59,721 nt of DNA from an uncultured Lachnospiraceae bacterium. GTDB lineage: Bacteria; Bacillota; Clostridia; Lachnospirales; Lachnospiraceae. Positions within the stretch are counted from its first letter, which is position 1, and each line of letters starts with the position of its first letter. Positions 1 to 8,421 of the stretch are shown here, in pieces. The notes under the pieces were generated by a model. That model did no database searches. It had not been told where the DNA came from and saw nothing but the letters and a program-made list of their open reading frames with translations. The stretch spans positions 1 through 59,721 of the forward strand of contig CAJTYJ010000021.1 of assembly GCA_910583895.1 (NCBI GenBank), in the 5' to 3' direction. The position numbers and the translations under genes were made by a program.

Positions 1-195
1 TATACCGAGGATGAGATCGTATCCAGCGATATCATCGGTATGAGATATGGTTCTCTGTTCGATGCAACCCAGACCATGGTTTCTCCGCTTCCGGATGGAA
101 AAGCTCAGGTAGAGGTTGTTTCCTGGTATGACAATGAGAACTCCTACGTATCTCAGATGGTTCGCACCATCAAATACTTCGCAGAGCTTGCATAA
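1..195 (+). CDS. gap: Glyceraldehyde-3-phosphate dehydrogenase, C-terminal end (partial)
   Basis: This is the last 64 codons of a gene that starts before the window. The frame reads from base 1 to TAA at 193-195. It contains the SWYDNENSYVSQMVRT segment, typical of the C-terminal part of the GAPDH catalytic domain, and ends in KYFAELA. The enzyme oxidises glyceraldehyde-3-phosphate to 1,3-bisphosphoglycerate with NAD and phosphate in the cytoplasm. Phosphoglycerate kinase, the next step of the pathway, follows 110 bp downstream, which agrees with the call. An intrinsic terminator lies between the two genes, so pgk is likely expressed by read-through or from its own promoter. Confidence 0.93.
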   Translation, partial: YTEDEIVSSDIIGMRYGSLFDATQTMVSPLPDGKAQVEVVSWYDNENSYVSQMVRTIKYFAELA

Positions 196-239
196 ACCAA
201 TGAGCTATGCAGTTCTTCTGTAATTATTAAGACCTTAAA

Positions 240-270
240 GGGTCCGGTCTTTGGACCGGATCCTTTTTCC
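240..270 (+). terminator. Intrinsic terminator between gap and pgk
   Basis: A 10-bp stem (240-249 with 254-263, one G-U pair) has a TTTG loop and is followed directly by TTTTT. It sits 45 bp after the gap stop. Incomplete termination here would set gap mRNA above pgk-tpiA mRNA. Confidence 0.85.
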
Positions 271-305
271 GATTCCTACAAAAAAACAGCAGGAGGCAGA
301 CCAAC

Positions 306-1529
306 ATGGGACTGAATAAAAAGTCAGTAAATGATATCAATGTAAAAGGAAAACGCGTACTGGTAAGATGCGATTTTAACGTTCCTTTAAAAGATGGAAA
401 GATCACCGATGAAACCAGAATCAAAGCAGCGCTTCCCACGATTCAGAAATTGATGAATGACGGCGGAAAGGTTATTCTCTGCTCACATCTTGGGAAAGTA
501 AAGAATGGCCCGAATGAGGGAGAATCTCTGGCACCGGTTGCCGAGAGACTTGCCGAGAAACTCGGAAAACCGGTGAATTTTGTTTCGGATTACAAAGTAA
601 CCGGCGAGGCAGCGACGGCAGCAGTGGCAGCCATGAACGAGGGAGATGTGGTGCTTCTTCAGAATACCCGTTTCCGCGGCAAAGAGGAGACCAAGAACGG
701 CGAGGAGTTCTCCAAAGAACTGGCAGACCTCTGTGATGTCTATGTGTGTGACGCATTTGGTTCTTCTCACAGAGCACATGCATCGGTGGCGGGCGTAACG
801 GACGTGGTCCGCGCAAAAGGCGGCGAGTGTGCAGTCGGATATCTGATGCAGAAGGAGATTGATTTCCTGGGCAACGCAGTGGAAAATCCGGTAAGACCGT
901 TTGTGGCAATCCTGGGCGGTGCGAAAGTGGCAGACAAGCTGAACGTAATCGCGAATCTTCTGGAAAAATGCGACACCCTGATCATCGGCGGCGGTATGGC
1001 TTACACCTTCTTAAAAGCAAAAGGTTATGAGATCGGAACCTCTCTGGTGGATGAGGAAAAGATTGACTACTGCAAAGAGATGATGGAGAAAGCAGAGAAG
1101 CTTGGCAAGAAGCTTTTGCTTCCGGTGGATACCACGGTGGCTTCTGCATTCCCGAATCCCATTGATGCAGAGATCGAAGTTACGGTTGTGGATTCCAGCG
1201 CGATTCCTGCTGACAAGATGGGTCTGGATATCGGAACCAAGACAGCAGAGATGTATGCGGATGCTGTGAAGTCTGCCAAGACCGTTGTGTGGAACGGACC
1301 TATGGGTGTGTTCGAGAATCCGATTCTGGCAAAGGGAACCATCGCAGTGGCAAAATCTCTGGCGGAGACAGACGCGACGACGATCATCGGCGGCGGTGAT
1401 TCTGCAGCGGCTGTGAACCAGCTGGGCTTTGCGGATAAGATGAGTCATATTTCCACAGGCGGCGGAGCTTCTCTGGAATTCCTGGAAGGAAAAGAGCTTC
1501 CGGGTGTGGCTGCAGCGGACGATAAATAA
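306..1529 (+). CDS. pgk: Phosphoglycerate kinase
   Basis: A 407-residue protein, close to the usual length of about 395-400. It transfers the acyl phosphate of 1,3-bisphosphoglycerate to ADP, giving ATP and 3-phosphoglycerate in the cytoplasm. Family signatures are visible. The N-terminal KRVLVRCDFNVPL is followed by the substrate-binding SHLGK and by LLQNTRF and DAFGSSHRAHAS. The nucleotide-domain motifs ILGGAKVADK, WNGPMGVFE and IIGGGDSAAA come later, and STGGGASLEFLEG is near the end. The start ATG at 306 has an AGGAGG ribosome binding site a few bases upstream. Neighbours are gap before and tpiA after, so this is a conventional glycolytic cluster. Confidence 0.98.
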   Translation: MGLNKKSVNDINVKGKRVLVRCDFNVPLKDGKITDETRIKAALPTIQKLMNDGGKVILCSHLGKVKNGPNEGESLAPVAERLAEKLGKPVNFVSDYKVTGEAATAAVAAMNEGDVVLLQNTRFRGKEETKNGEEFSKELADLCDVYVCDAFGSSHRAHASVAGVTDVVRAKGGECAVGYLMQKEIDFLGNAVENPVRPFVAILGGAKVADKLNVIANLLEKCDTLIIGGGMAYTFLKAKGYEIGTSLVDEEKIDYCKEMMEKAEKLGKKLLLPVDTTVASAFPNPIDAEIEVTVVDSSAIPADKMGLDIGTKTAEMYADAVKSAKTVVWNGPMGVFENPILAKGTIAVAKSLAETDATTIIGGGDSAAAVNQLGFADKMSHISTGGGASLEFLEGKELPGVAAADDK

Positions 1530-1561
1530 AACAGGTTGCTTGCTGGATGATACAACAGTAA

Positions 1562-1694
1562 AATCAAAGACCCCGCTGCAGGCAACGGGGTATCAAACTT
1601 GCAGCGCTGCAGAGCAGCGGGGGATTTGCCCCTCGCGGCAGTCGCCAAATGTCTGCAAGCAGCCACTTGGCTCGTTGCCCGCGGGAATAAAAAA
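1562..1694 (+). repeat. Dispersed structured repeat, copy 1 (two-hairpin intergenic element)
   Basis: About 133 bp between pgk and tpiA. It matches the reverse complement of 16193-16324 almost base for base. It folds as two arms. In the first, CCCCGCTGC (1571-1579) pairs with GCAGCGGGG (1614-1622) around an inner GCAGC/GCTGC palindrome. In the second, CGCGG near 634-638 pairs with the GCGG region near 1681-1684, with inner GCCAA/TTGGC and CTGC/GCAG stems. The element ends in GCGGGAATAAAAA just before the tpiA ribosome binding site, so it forms most of the tpiA leader. It has no coding potential of its own. Whether it is a miniature mobile element or an RNA control element is not decided by the sequence. 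Confidence 0.85.
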
Positions 1695-1713
1695 GATAAG
1701 GAGATGGATAGAG

Positions 1714-2463
1714 ATGGCAAGAAGAAAGATTATTGCTGGTAACTGGAAGATGAATATGACGCCGACGGAGGCAGTGGAGCTGATCAACACGCTGAAACCG
1801 CTGGTGGCTACCGAGGATGCGGATGTGGTGTTCTGCGTGCCGGCGATTGATATTATTCCGGCGATGGAAGCAGCGAAGGGTTCCAATATTCAGATTGGTG
1901 CAGAGAATATGTACTTTGAGGAGAAGGGTGCTTTCACAGGCGAGATTTCTCCGGCGATGCTGACCGATGCAGGCGTGAAGTATGTGGTGCTGGGACATTC
2001 TGAGAGAAGAGAGTACTTTGCCGAGACCAGCGAGACGGTGAACAAGAAGATGCTGAAAGCTTTTGAGCATGGCATCACTCCGATTATGTGCTGTGGTGAG
2101 ACACTGACTCAGAGAGAGCAGGGTGTGACCATGGACTTCATCCGCCAGCAGGTGAAGGTTGGCTTCCTTGGAGTGACGGCAGAGCAGGCAGCGACGGCAG
2201 TGATCGCTTATGAGCCGATCTGGGCCATCGGAACCGGCAAGACCGCGACGACAGAGCAGGCACAGGAAGTGTGCAAGGGAATCCGTGAATGTATCGCTGA
2301 GATCTACGACCAGGCCACTGCAGACAAGATCCGTATCCAGTACGGCGGTTCCGTGAATGCGGCGACGGCTCCGGAGCTTTTCGTGCAGCCGGATATCGAC
2401 GGCGGTCTGGTAGGCGGAGCAGCGCTGAAACCGGATTTTGGAAAGATCGTAAACTGGAAATAA
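1714..2463 (+). CDS. tpiA: Triosephosphate isomerase
   Basis: A 249-residue TIM-barrel enzyme that interconverts dihydroxyacetone phosphate and glyceraldehyde-3-phosphate. It opens with the family N-terminus RKIIAGNWKMNMT, which carries the active-site Asn and Lys. The electrophilic His is His95 in GHSERRE, and the catalytic base is Glu167 in YEPIWAIGTG. The phosphate-binding YGGSV and GGLVGGAAL segments are intact. The frame stays open upstream through the structured repeat. I chose the ATG at 1714 because AAGGAG at 1698-1703 precedes it and the protein then has the normal family start and length. Confidence 0.98.
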   Translation: MARRKIIAGNWKMNMTPTEAVELINTLKPLVATEDADVVFCVPAIDIIPAMEAAKGSNIQIGAENMYFEEKGAFTGEISPAMLTDAGVKYVVLGHSERREYFAETSETVNKKMLKAFEHGITPIMCCGETLTQREQGVTMDFIRQQVKVGFLGVTAEQAATAVIAYEPIWAIGTGKTATTEQAQEVCKGIRECIAEIYDQATADKIRIQYGGSVNAATAPELFVQPDIDGGLVGGAALKPDFGKIVNWK

Positions 2464-2496
2464 ATCCTGGAACTTATGAAAGATAGAGTATGATGG

Positions 2497-2550
2497 ACAC
2501 TGGATAAGAGGGCAGGATCTTCTTATCCAGTGTTTGTTGCTTTTAAAATT
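2497..2550 (+). terminator. Intrinsic terminator after tpiA
   Basis: A perfect 13-bp inverted repeat (2497-2509 with 2521-2533) with an 11-nt loop, then a T-rich but interrupted tail (TTTGTTGCTTTT). It starts about 34 bp after the tpiA stop and ends just before the lipoprotein ribosome binding site. Confidence 0.75.
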
Positions 2551-2572
2551 GTGTGGAGGAAAAAGTTACGTT

Positions 2573-3631
2573 ATGAGAAACAAAAGTTTGATGGCAGTTC
2601 TTGCAGCACTTGGAGTTATGGTTTTTGCAGCAGGGTGCTCAGGGAAGACACCTGCTGAGACAGAGGAGCCAGCGATCCAGGCGGAGGAAGAAGAGGCAGA
2701 GACACCAGAAGAGGAGCCAAAGGAGGAACCGGCGGCTTTGACAGAGGAAGAGGAGCAGGATCTTTACAATCTTTATATCAAAGTGAACAATTCCATGCTG
2801 GACAGTGTGAGCAGCTCTCTTACCAAATATTTTGATTATATTGAGTATCAGGAGGAATTTGTCAAGCCGGAAAATGGTTATTTCTGCTATTCGGTATCTG
2901 AAAGCTATTTTGAGGATCTGGACAAAGCAGATGCGCTGGTTGCCAAAAAGGAGGAAAAATCCGAGATGGACGAAGCATACCTTGCTTTAAGTCCGCTGAT
3001 TCGGGAACTGGGTACGGTGTTAAACGAGGTGGATGCGTATACAGATGAGGATTCTTTTTTGGAAGATGATTATGCCAAAGGGGCAGAGCTTCATGCTGAA
3101 GTCTGGAAAAACTGTGAGGCGTTTGAGATTGCAAGCATGGATTTTGTCAATGTTTTAAATGGGGTGGCATCCGAGCAGAGAGCAGAAGACATGGAGATGA
3201 TGAAAGAGGAGGGGTATGTGGTTACATACGCTCTTGTAAAGATGATCAGTACCGCCCAGGAGATCCAGCAGGCGATTTATGAGCAGGGAATCGAGGACAA
3301 TTCCATGATGCTTGAGCTGGATACGGAGGCGCTGCAGCCTTTGTATGACCAGTATATGGAAGAAGTAGAGACCGTATTGGCTTATCTGGAAGATGAGGAA
3401 GCACTGCGCAACGAAGGTTATCCCACCCAGTCTGCATATTATGTGTCCTTTAAAGAGGCAGCGGAGAATTCTGCGGAAGAGTTAAAAGAGATTTTCCGCA
3501 AAGTGGCGGAACAGGAAGCGCCAAGCGATTTTACCATATCCAATGCATTTATGGTGGACGGAACGATCAGCGGATTTGACAGCAAAGTTTCAGCAATGGT
3601 TACGGATTACAACCGGATGATCAGCTATTAG
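2573..3631 (+). CDS. Putative lipoprotein with acidic linker (DUF3829-like)
   Basis: A 352-residue exported protein. Residues 1-21 are a lipoprotein signal peptide: charged MRNK, then a hydrophobic stretch ending in FAAGC, with Cys22 as the expected lipidation site. A low-complexity Glu/Pro/Ala linker covers about residues 27-60, followed by a mainly helical domain (YIKVNNSMLDSVSSSL onwards). The pattern resembles DUF3829-type lipoproteins, but this is recognition by eye only and no function is known. I chose ATG 2573 over a TTG at 2534 because GGAGGA lies 10 bases upstream and the signal peptide then begins correctly. It sits between two glycolytic genes but is separated from tpiA by a terminator. 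Confidence 0.75.
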   Translation: MRNKSLMAVLAALGVMVFAAGCSGKTPAETEEPAIQAEEEEAETPEEEPKEEPAALTEEEEQDLYNLYIKVNNSMLDSVSSSLTKYFDYIEYQEEFVKPENGYFCYSVSESYFEDLDKADALVAKKEEKSEMDEAYLALSPLIRELGTVLNEVDAYTDEDSFLEDDYAKGAELHAEVWKNCEAFEIASMDFVNVLNGVASEQRAEDMEMMKEEGYVVTYALVKMISTAQEIQQAIYEQGIEDNSMMLELDTEALQPLYDQYMEEVETVLAYLEDEEALRNEGYPTQSAYYVSFKEAAENSAEELKEIFRKVAEQEAPSDFTISNAFMVDGTISGFDSKVSAMVTDYNRMISY

Positions 3632-3704
3632 GAGAAGGCTCAGGTTTAAGGGCGGAAGGATGCCGGGTAAAAGATGAAAAATATCTGAAAAACAGTCCCA
3701 TCAC

Positions 3705-3733
3705 TTGCATGTTTTGGGCAGTTCGTGTAGAAT
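3705..3733 (+). promoter_or_regulatory. Predicted sigma-A promoter for gpmI
   Basis: TTGCAT (3705-3710), a 17-bp spacer, then TAGAAT (3728-3733). It lies 175 bp upstream of the gpmI start, in the only intergenic space before it. Confidence 0.5.
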
Positions 3734-3907
3734 AAAGGATTAGAGGTTACTGTCCACACGGGACGCTGCATTTCTTCCAAAGTTTGTCAGAAAATGACTT
3801 GGAGGTGGGAAACTCTCGTCTGTATAAAGAGATTTCTCATGGATTTGCGGATGCTGCAGACCATGTGAATGGTGACGATTAGAGAAACACATAAAGGAGA
3901 CAGGCGA
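3734..3907 (+). other. Long 5' leader of gpmI
   Basis: About 170 bp of non-coding sequence between the predicted promoter and gpmI. It contains a CCAAAGT/ACTTGG stem (about 3778-3804) whose 3' arm includes a purine-rich GGAGG with no start codon at a useful distance. It also holds a short GAGATTTCTC palindrome and the word GGTTACTGTCCACAC, which resembles the ends of the element upstream of fliD. No known riboswitch class is recognisable. Confidence 0.35.
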
Positions 3908-5446
3908 ATGAGTAAGAGACCTACCGTGTTAATGATTTTAGATGGATATGGATTGAATGACAAGGCCGAAGCGAATGCAGTGGCTGAAGCGAAGACACCG
4001 GTGATGGATAAATTGATGGCAAATTGTCCTTTTGTAAAAGGATATGCCAGCGGGCTTGCCGTGGGGCTTCCAGATGGTCAGATGGGAAATTCAGAGGTGG
4101 GACACCTGAATATGGGTGCCGGACGGATTGTCTATCAGGAGCTGACCAGAATTACCAAAGAGATTGAGGATGGTACTTTTTTTGAAAATGAAGCCCTCGT
4201 GGCAGCGGTGAACAATGCAAAGAAGAACCAGTCTTCGTTGCATCTGTACGGCCTTTTGTCGGATGGCGGAGTGCACAGTCACAACACCCATCTGTACGGC
4301 CTTCTGGAGCTGGCGAAGCGCCATGGGCTTGAGCATGTGTATGTGCATTGCTTCCTGGACGGACGTGACACCCCTCCCGCTTCCGGAAAGGGCTATGTCA
4401 AAGACCTTCAGGACAAGATGAAAGAGCTCGGCATCGGCCGGGTGGCCACGGTTATGGGACGCTATTATGCCATGGACCGTGACAATCGCTGGGAGCGGGT
4501 GGAGCTTGCCTACCGGGCGCTGACAAAGGGAGAGGGAGTACACAGTCCCTGCCCTGTATGCGGCTTAAATGATTCTTATAAAGAAGAAGTATTTGACGAG
4601 TTTGTCAAACCGATTGTTGTCACAGAGGACGGAAAGCCTGTGACGACGATTCAGGACAAAGATTCCATCATTTTCTTTAACTTCCGTCCGGACCGGGCAA
4701 GAGAGATTACCAGAGCCTTTTGTGACGATGCGTTTACCGGTTTTGAGCGGGAAAAGAAGCTGGATCTGACCTATGTGTGCTTTACAGAGTATGATGTGAC
4801 GATTCCCAATAAGACGGTCGCGTTCCATAAAGTTGTCCTGAACAATACGTTTGGCGAATACCTTGCAGCCAACGGCAAGACCCAGGCCCGGATTGCGGAG
4901 ACGGAGAAGTACGCTCATGTGACTTTCTTCTTCAACGGAGGCGTGGAGGAGCCCAATGCCGGTGAGGACCGCATTCTGGTTAAATCTCCGAAGGTTGCAA
5001 CTTATGACCTGCAGCCGGAGATGAGCGCTTACGGAGTGTGTGACAAGCTCTGTGAGGCGATTCGGTCGGATAAATACGATGTAATCATCATCAACTTTGC
5101 AAATCCGGATATGGTTGGGCATACCGGTGTGGAGCAGGCAGCGATCCAGGCAGTGGAAGCTGTGGACGAATGCGTGGGGAAGGCAGTGGAAGCGCTGAAG
5201 TCGGTAAACGGACAGATGTTTATCTGTGCAGATCACGGAAATGCAGAGCAGCTGAAGGATTATGAGACCGGCGCACCTTTTACGGCTCATACTACGAACC
5301 CGGTTCCCTTCATTTTGGTAAATGCAGACCGGTCCTACGGGCTTCGGGAAGGCGGCTGCCTTGCGGATATTATACCGACCCTTCTGGAGCTAATGGATAT
5401 GGAACAGCCGGCAGAGATGACAGGAAAGTCGCTGCTGGTAAAATAA
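3908..5446 (+). CDS. gpmI: 2,3-bisphosphoglycerate-independent phosphoglycerate mutase
   Basis: A 512-residue protein of the alkaline phosphatase superfamily, at the usual length for the family. It converts 3-phosphoglycerate to 2-phosphoglycerate through a phosphoserine intermediate and two Mn ions. The first metal motif is LMILDGYG, the nucleophile is Ser62 in GNSEVGH, and the metal ligands DGRDTPP, NFANPDMVGHTG and ADHGNAE are all present. ATG 3908 follows AAAGGAG; the frame extends upstream to a GTG at 3869 that has no good ribosome binding site. The gene appears to have its own promoter. Confidence 0.97.
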   Translation: MSKRPTVLMILDGYGLNDKAEANAVAEAKTPVMDKLMANCPFVKGYASGLAVGLPDGQMGNSEVGHLNMGAGRIVYQELTRITKEIEDGTFFENEALVAAVNNAKKNQSSLHLYGLLSDGGVHSHNTHLYGLLELAKRHGLEHVYVHCFLDGRDTPPASGKGYVKDLQDKMKELGIGRVATVMGRYYAMDRDNRWERVELAYRALTKGEGVHSPCPVCGLNDSYKEEVFDEFVKPIVVTEDGKPVTTIQDKDSIIFFNFRPDRAREITRAFCDDAFTGFEREKKLDLTYVCFTEYDVTIPNKTVAFHKVVLNNTFGEYLAANGKTQARIAETEKYAHVTFFFNGGVEEPNAGEDRILVKSPKVATYDLQPEMSAYGVCDKLCEAIRSDKYDVIIINFANPDMVGHTGVEQAAIQAVEAVDECVGKAVEALKSVNGQMFICADHGNAEQLKDYETGAPFTAHTTNPVPFILVNADRSYGLREGGCLADIIPTLLELMDMEQPAEMTGKSLLVK

Positions 5447-5504
5447 AGGCTGCTGTTCACTCTGTGATCAGTGACCAATAAACACATTCAGGTAAGGAGT
5501 TTAT

Positions 5505-6830
5505 ATGGTACTTGAGATGAGACGCGCTCTGGAGGATCTGAAAAAAGGTGACAGCCAGGGTTACAGAAAACTATACAATGCGGTCTATGAGGAAGCCTAT
5601 ATACGCAGCCTTCTGATTATCCGAAAAGAAGAGCAGATGATGGATTTTATGAAAGATTTCTTCCGGGATCTGTTCGTGGCGCCGGACGAGGCGGAGGATG
5701 CTTCGGATCTGAAGAAATGGTTTCTGCAGAAATTTTATCAGAGGCTTCGCAAGCATTATCACAGACTGCTGGAAAAGCAGGAAAAGGGAGTCTCCCAGCA
5801 GGAGGGGGTAAAGGCGCTCTTTGAGATCCCGGGGACGTTTCCGCTGCTTCACCGGATCATGCTGGTGATGGCTTTCAAAGATGATTTCACAGCCGGGGAG
5901 ATTTCTGACATCTTTGGACTGGGAGAGGAAAAGATCCAGACGGAGCTTGACAAGCTGGAAAAGGCATTGTCTGCCCTGGTAAAAGATCAGCCGGAGGAAC
6001 GCGCAGCTTATCTTTCCAGCTGGAAAGTACTGCTTTTAGGCGCATCCGAAGAAGTGATTCATACAGGCTCGGACAGCTGGGTGGAAGACATGTTCAAAGA
6101 TTCCGCTGCAACAGCAGGAATTTTGCTGGAACAGGAGCCGAAGAAGGCGGATGATTTTGAATACTTTGTGGCTGATCCAGAGCCGGAACCAGAACCGGAG
6201 CCTCCAAAGCCCAGGAAAAAGCCGGTTCCTGTTATGGAAGAGGAGCCGGATGAGGACGACGAAGATTACGAGGATGAAGACGACGACGAAGAAGAGTACG
6301 ACGAGGATGAGGACGACGATGAGGATGACCATTATGACTGGGATATGGAGGATGGCGACAGGAGATTGGTGATTCTCGGGATCGTGCTGGCTCTGATCAT
6401 CGTGGCGATTGTCGGACTTGTGGCTTTTCGCCTGCTTGGAAAAGGAGGCAAAGACGAAGAGAGCCAGGACCCGGTCCAGGCCGAACAGGAACTGGAAGGG
6501 GAAGACGGAGACAAACTGATCGTCAAGGGCGGTGAGGAGGATTTCGGCGAGGAAGAGCCGGAACCGGAACCGGAGGAAGTACCGGAAGAGACGCCTGTTG
6601 AGGAGCCGGAACCAGAAGAACCGCAGACCTTGATCATGAAAGTTGTTCCGGATTCCATGAATGTCCGCAGTGAACCAAACACCAGTTCGAATGTTGTGAC
6701 AACCGTGAAGGCCGGCGACGAGCTGGAGATTGTAGGCGATCCGGCTGAAGAATGGGTGCAGATCCGTTGTGTCGGTCAGGATGGAAAAGAGGGCTATGTG
6801 ATGTCTCAGTATCTGAAAGGGACCGAATAA
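5505..6830 (+). CDS. Membrane protein with sigma-factor-like N-terminus, acidic linker and C-terminal SH3 domain
   Basis: A 441-residue protein of unknown function. Residues 1-165 look like a degenerate RNA polymerase sigma-70-type region. An SxGYRKLYNAVYEEAYIRSL-like helix is followed by a region-4-like segment, FTAGEISDIFGLGEEKIQTEL (about 128-148). Residues 224-285 are very acidic (PEPEPEP, then long Asp/Glu runs). One membrane helix follows at about 288-310. Outside it is a second Pro-Glu linker and an SH3b domain (about 378-438, NVRSEPNTSSNVV and GYVMSQYLKG). The SH3 domain should bind cell-wall material, with the sigma-like part in the cytoplasm. A TAAGGAG precedes ATG 5505. It may be a wall sensor or anchored regulator, but that is inference. 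Confidence 0.7.
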   Translation: MVLEMRRALEDLKKGDSQGYRKLYNAVYEEAYIRSLLIIRKEEQMMDFMKDFFRDLFVAPDEAEDASDLKKWFLQKFYQRLRKHYHRLLEKQEKGVSQQEGVKALFEIPGTFPLLHRIMLVMAFKDDFTAGEISDIFGLGEEKIQTELDKLEKALSALVKDQPEERAAYLSSWKVLLLGASEEVIHTGSDSWVEDMFKDSAATAGILLEQEPKKADDFEYFVADPEPEPEPEPPKPRKKPVPVMEEEPDEDDEDYEDEDDDEEEYDEDEDDDEDDHYDWDMEDGDRRLVILGIVLALIIVAIVGLVAFRLLGKGGKDEESQDPVQAEQELEGEDGDKLIVKGGEEDFGEEEPEPEPEEVPEETPVEEPEPEEPQTLIMKVVPDSMNVRSEPNTSSNVVTTVKAGDELEIVGDPAEEWVQIRCVGQDGKEGYVMSQYLKGTE

Positions 6831-6837
6831 GACAAAG

Positions 6838-6883
6838 AGAACCTGCTCATACTAACAAAAAAGTGTGAGGAGGTTCTTTTTTT
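6838..6883 (+). terminator. Terminator-like hairpin that covers the eno ribosome binding site
   Basis: A 15-bp stem (6838-6852 with 6863-6877, one mismatch and one G-U pair) with an A-rich 10-nt loop is followed by a run of T residues that ends at the eno ATG. The 3' arm contains the eno Shine-Dalgarno GAGGAGGT (6867-6874). The structure can therefore end upstream transcripts and also hide the ribosome binding site in any read-through mRNA. Confidence 0.8.
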
Positions 6884-8188
6884 ATGAATCAATATCTGCC
6901 GATTACCTATATTTATGCAAGAGAAATTCTGGATTCCAGAGGAAATCCAACAGTGGAAGCAGAGGTGCTCCTGGATGGGGTGCACCAGGCCAGGGCATCT
7001 GTTCCGTCCGGTGCATCCACCGGACGATTTGAGGCGGTGGAGCTTCGGGACGGGCAGGAGCGGTATCTGGGGCTTGGGGTGGAAAAAGCCGTGGCCAATG
7101 TGAATACAAAGATCGCCAATGTACTTCTTGGAGAAAATGCACTGAATCAAGGATATATCGATCACCTTCTGATCGATGCAGACGGTACAGAAAACAAGTC
7201 CAACCTGGGCGCCAACGCAATTCTGGCTGTGTCCATGGCAGTGGCCAAGGCCTCCGCCAAGGCTTTGGGGATCCCGGTTTACCAGTACCTGGGCGGAATC
7301 CGGACGGATACCATGCCGGTTCCTATGATGAACATCTTAAATGGCGGGAGACATTCCAAAAATGCACTGGATTTCCAGGAATTTATGATTATGCCCGTGG
7401 GAGCGGACAGCTTCCGGGAAGGGCTTCGCATGGGCGTGGAAGTCTACCATAAACTGAAGCTGCTTTTAAGCAAAGAAGGACTTATCACTGCTGTGGGGGA
7501 CGAAGGAGGTTTTGCACCGGATATCCAGGATGCCAAGGAGGTGCTTTTATACCTGAAGGAAGCAGTAGAAGAGGCTGGATATGAGCCGGGAGGGGATTTT
7601 GTATTTGCCATGGATGCGGCGGCAAGTGAACTGTATCACGAGAAGACCGGACGGTATGACTTTCCGGGGGAGGCACTTATGTGCGGGCATAAGGTCAGCC
7701 GCACTTCGGAAGAGCTGATTGACTATTATGAGGAGCTGATTTCCATGTATCCGCTGGTGTCCATTGAAGATGGTCTTTCAGAAGATGACTGGGACGGCTG
7801 GCAGCAGATGACCAGACAGATCGGAGGCCGGATCCAGCTGGTTGGGGACGACTTGTTTGTGACCAACACCAAGAGACTGTCCTGCGGCATCAAACTGGAG
7901 GCGGCCAATGCCATCCTGATCAAGGTAAATCAGATCGGTACGCTGACGGAAGCCTTTGATGCGATCCATATGGCCCATAAAGCCGGATACCGGACCATCA
8001 TTTCTCATCGAAGCGGAGAGACCTGCGAGGATATTATTGCGGATATTGCAGTGGCCTGCGGTGCAGGACAGATCAAGACCGGGGCGCCCTGTCGTTCTGA
8101 GCGGACAGAGAAGTACAACCAGCTTTTAAGAATAGAGGAAGAGCTGCAGGGTCTTGCGGCATACCGGAACCCTTTTGACCTGGAATAA
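6884..8188 (+). CDS. eno: Enolase
   Basis: A 434-residue enolase (family usually about 430) that dehydrates 2-phosphoglycerate to phosphoenolpyruvate in the cytoplasm with Mg. Visible motifs are AREILDSRGNPTVE, the substrate loop SGASTGRFEA, NGGRHSKNALDFQEFM, the acid/base region GDEGGFAP, metal ligands in FAMDAA, SIEDGLSEDDW and VGDDLFVTN, the catalytic Lys segment ILIKVNQIGTLTE, and SHRSGETCED. The ATG is fixed by GAGGAGGT 9 bases upstream. That site is inside a terminator-like stem, so expression probably depends on hairpin opening. The next promoter starts only 4 bp after the stop. Confidence 0.98.
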   Translation: MNQYLPITYIYAREILDSRGNPTVEAEVLLDGVHQARASVPSGASTGRFEAVELRDGQERYLGLGVEKAVANVNTKIANVLLGENALNQGYIDHLLIDADGTENKSNLGANAILAVSMAVAKASAKALGIPVYQYLGGIRTDTMPVPMMNILNGGRHSKNALDFQEFMIMPVGADSFREGLRMGVEVYHKLKLLLSKEGLITAVGDEGGFAPDIQDAKEVLLYLKEAVEEAGYEPGGDFVFAMDAAASELYHEKTGRYDFPGEALMCGHKVSRTSEELIDYYEELISMYPLVSIEDGLSEDDWDGWQQMTRQIGGRIQLVGDDLFVTNTKRLSCGIKLEAANAILIKVNQIGTLTEAFDAIHMAHKAGYRTIISHRSGETCEDIIADIAVACGAGQIKTGAPCRSERTEKYNQLLRIEEELQGLAAYRNPFDLE

Positions 8189-8191
8189 GAC

Positions 8192-8220
8192 TTGACAGCT
8201 TCTAAAAAAGCACCTATAAT
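8192..8220 (+). promoter_or_regulatory. Perfect consensus sigma-A promoter of the riboswitch transcript
   Basis: TTGACA (8192-8197), exactly 17 bp, TATAAT (8215-8220). Both hexamers match the consensus in every base. Transcription should begin near 8227, a few bases before the cobalamin aptamer. Confidence 0.9.
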
Positions 8221-8242
8221 GAGAGCGTGCAAAAGATTGCTG

Positions 8243-8421
8243 TGTCAAGTGCGTGCCGGTGCATATCTGCCGGTGCGAAAAGGGAATCAGGTGTGAATCC
8301 TGAACGATCCGGTCACTGTATTCGGAGAGTCTGTCTTCAAGATCCCATTGCATCACCCGTGTTGATGTGCGAGAAGGGGAGGACAGATGCCTGATCCGTA
8401 AGCCAGGAAACCTGCTTGACA
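8243..8421 (+). promoter_or_regulatory. Cobalamin riboswitch (B12 aptamer)
   Basis: Conserved core pieces of the cobalamin aptamer occur in the right order. GCCGGTGC and GAAAAGGGAATC are followed by GGTGTGAATCC, then GTCACTGTATTCGG, and finally the B12-box-like segment AAGCCAGGAAACCTGC near 8400-8415. The closing stem P1 is perfect: TGTCAAG (8243-8249) pairs with CTTGACA (8415-8421). A consensus promoter lies just upstream. B12 riboswitches normally control cobalamin synthesis, transport or B12-independent isoenzymes. Here no gene follows on this strand before a strong terminator. Confidence 0.88.

Noticed and set aside
1504..1713. In-frame upstream extension of tpiA through the repeat element
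   Set aside because: The extra 70 codons are translated repeat sequence. ATG 1714 has its own ribosome binding site and gives a normal family start.
5447..5504. TCACT/AGTGA inverted repeat between gpmI and the SH3 protein gene
   Set aside because: Only five base pairs and no T-run; not a credible terminator.
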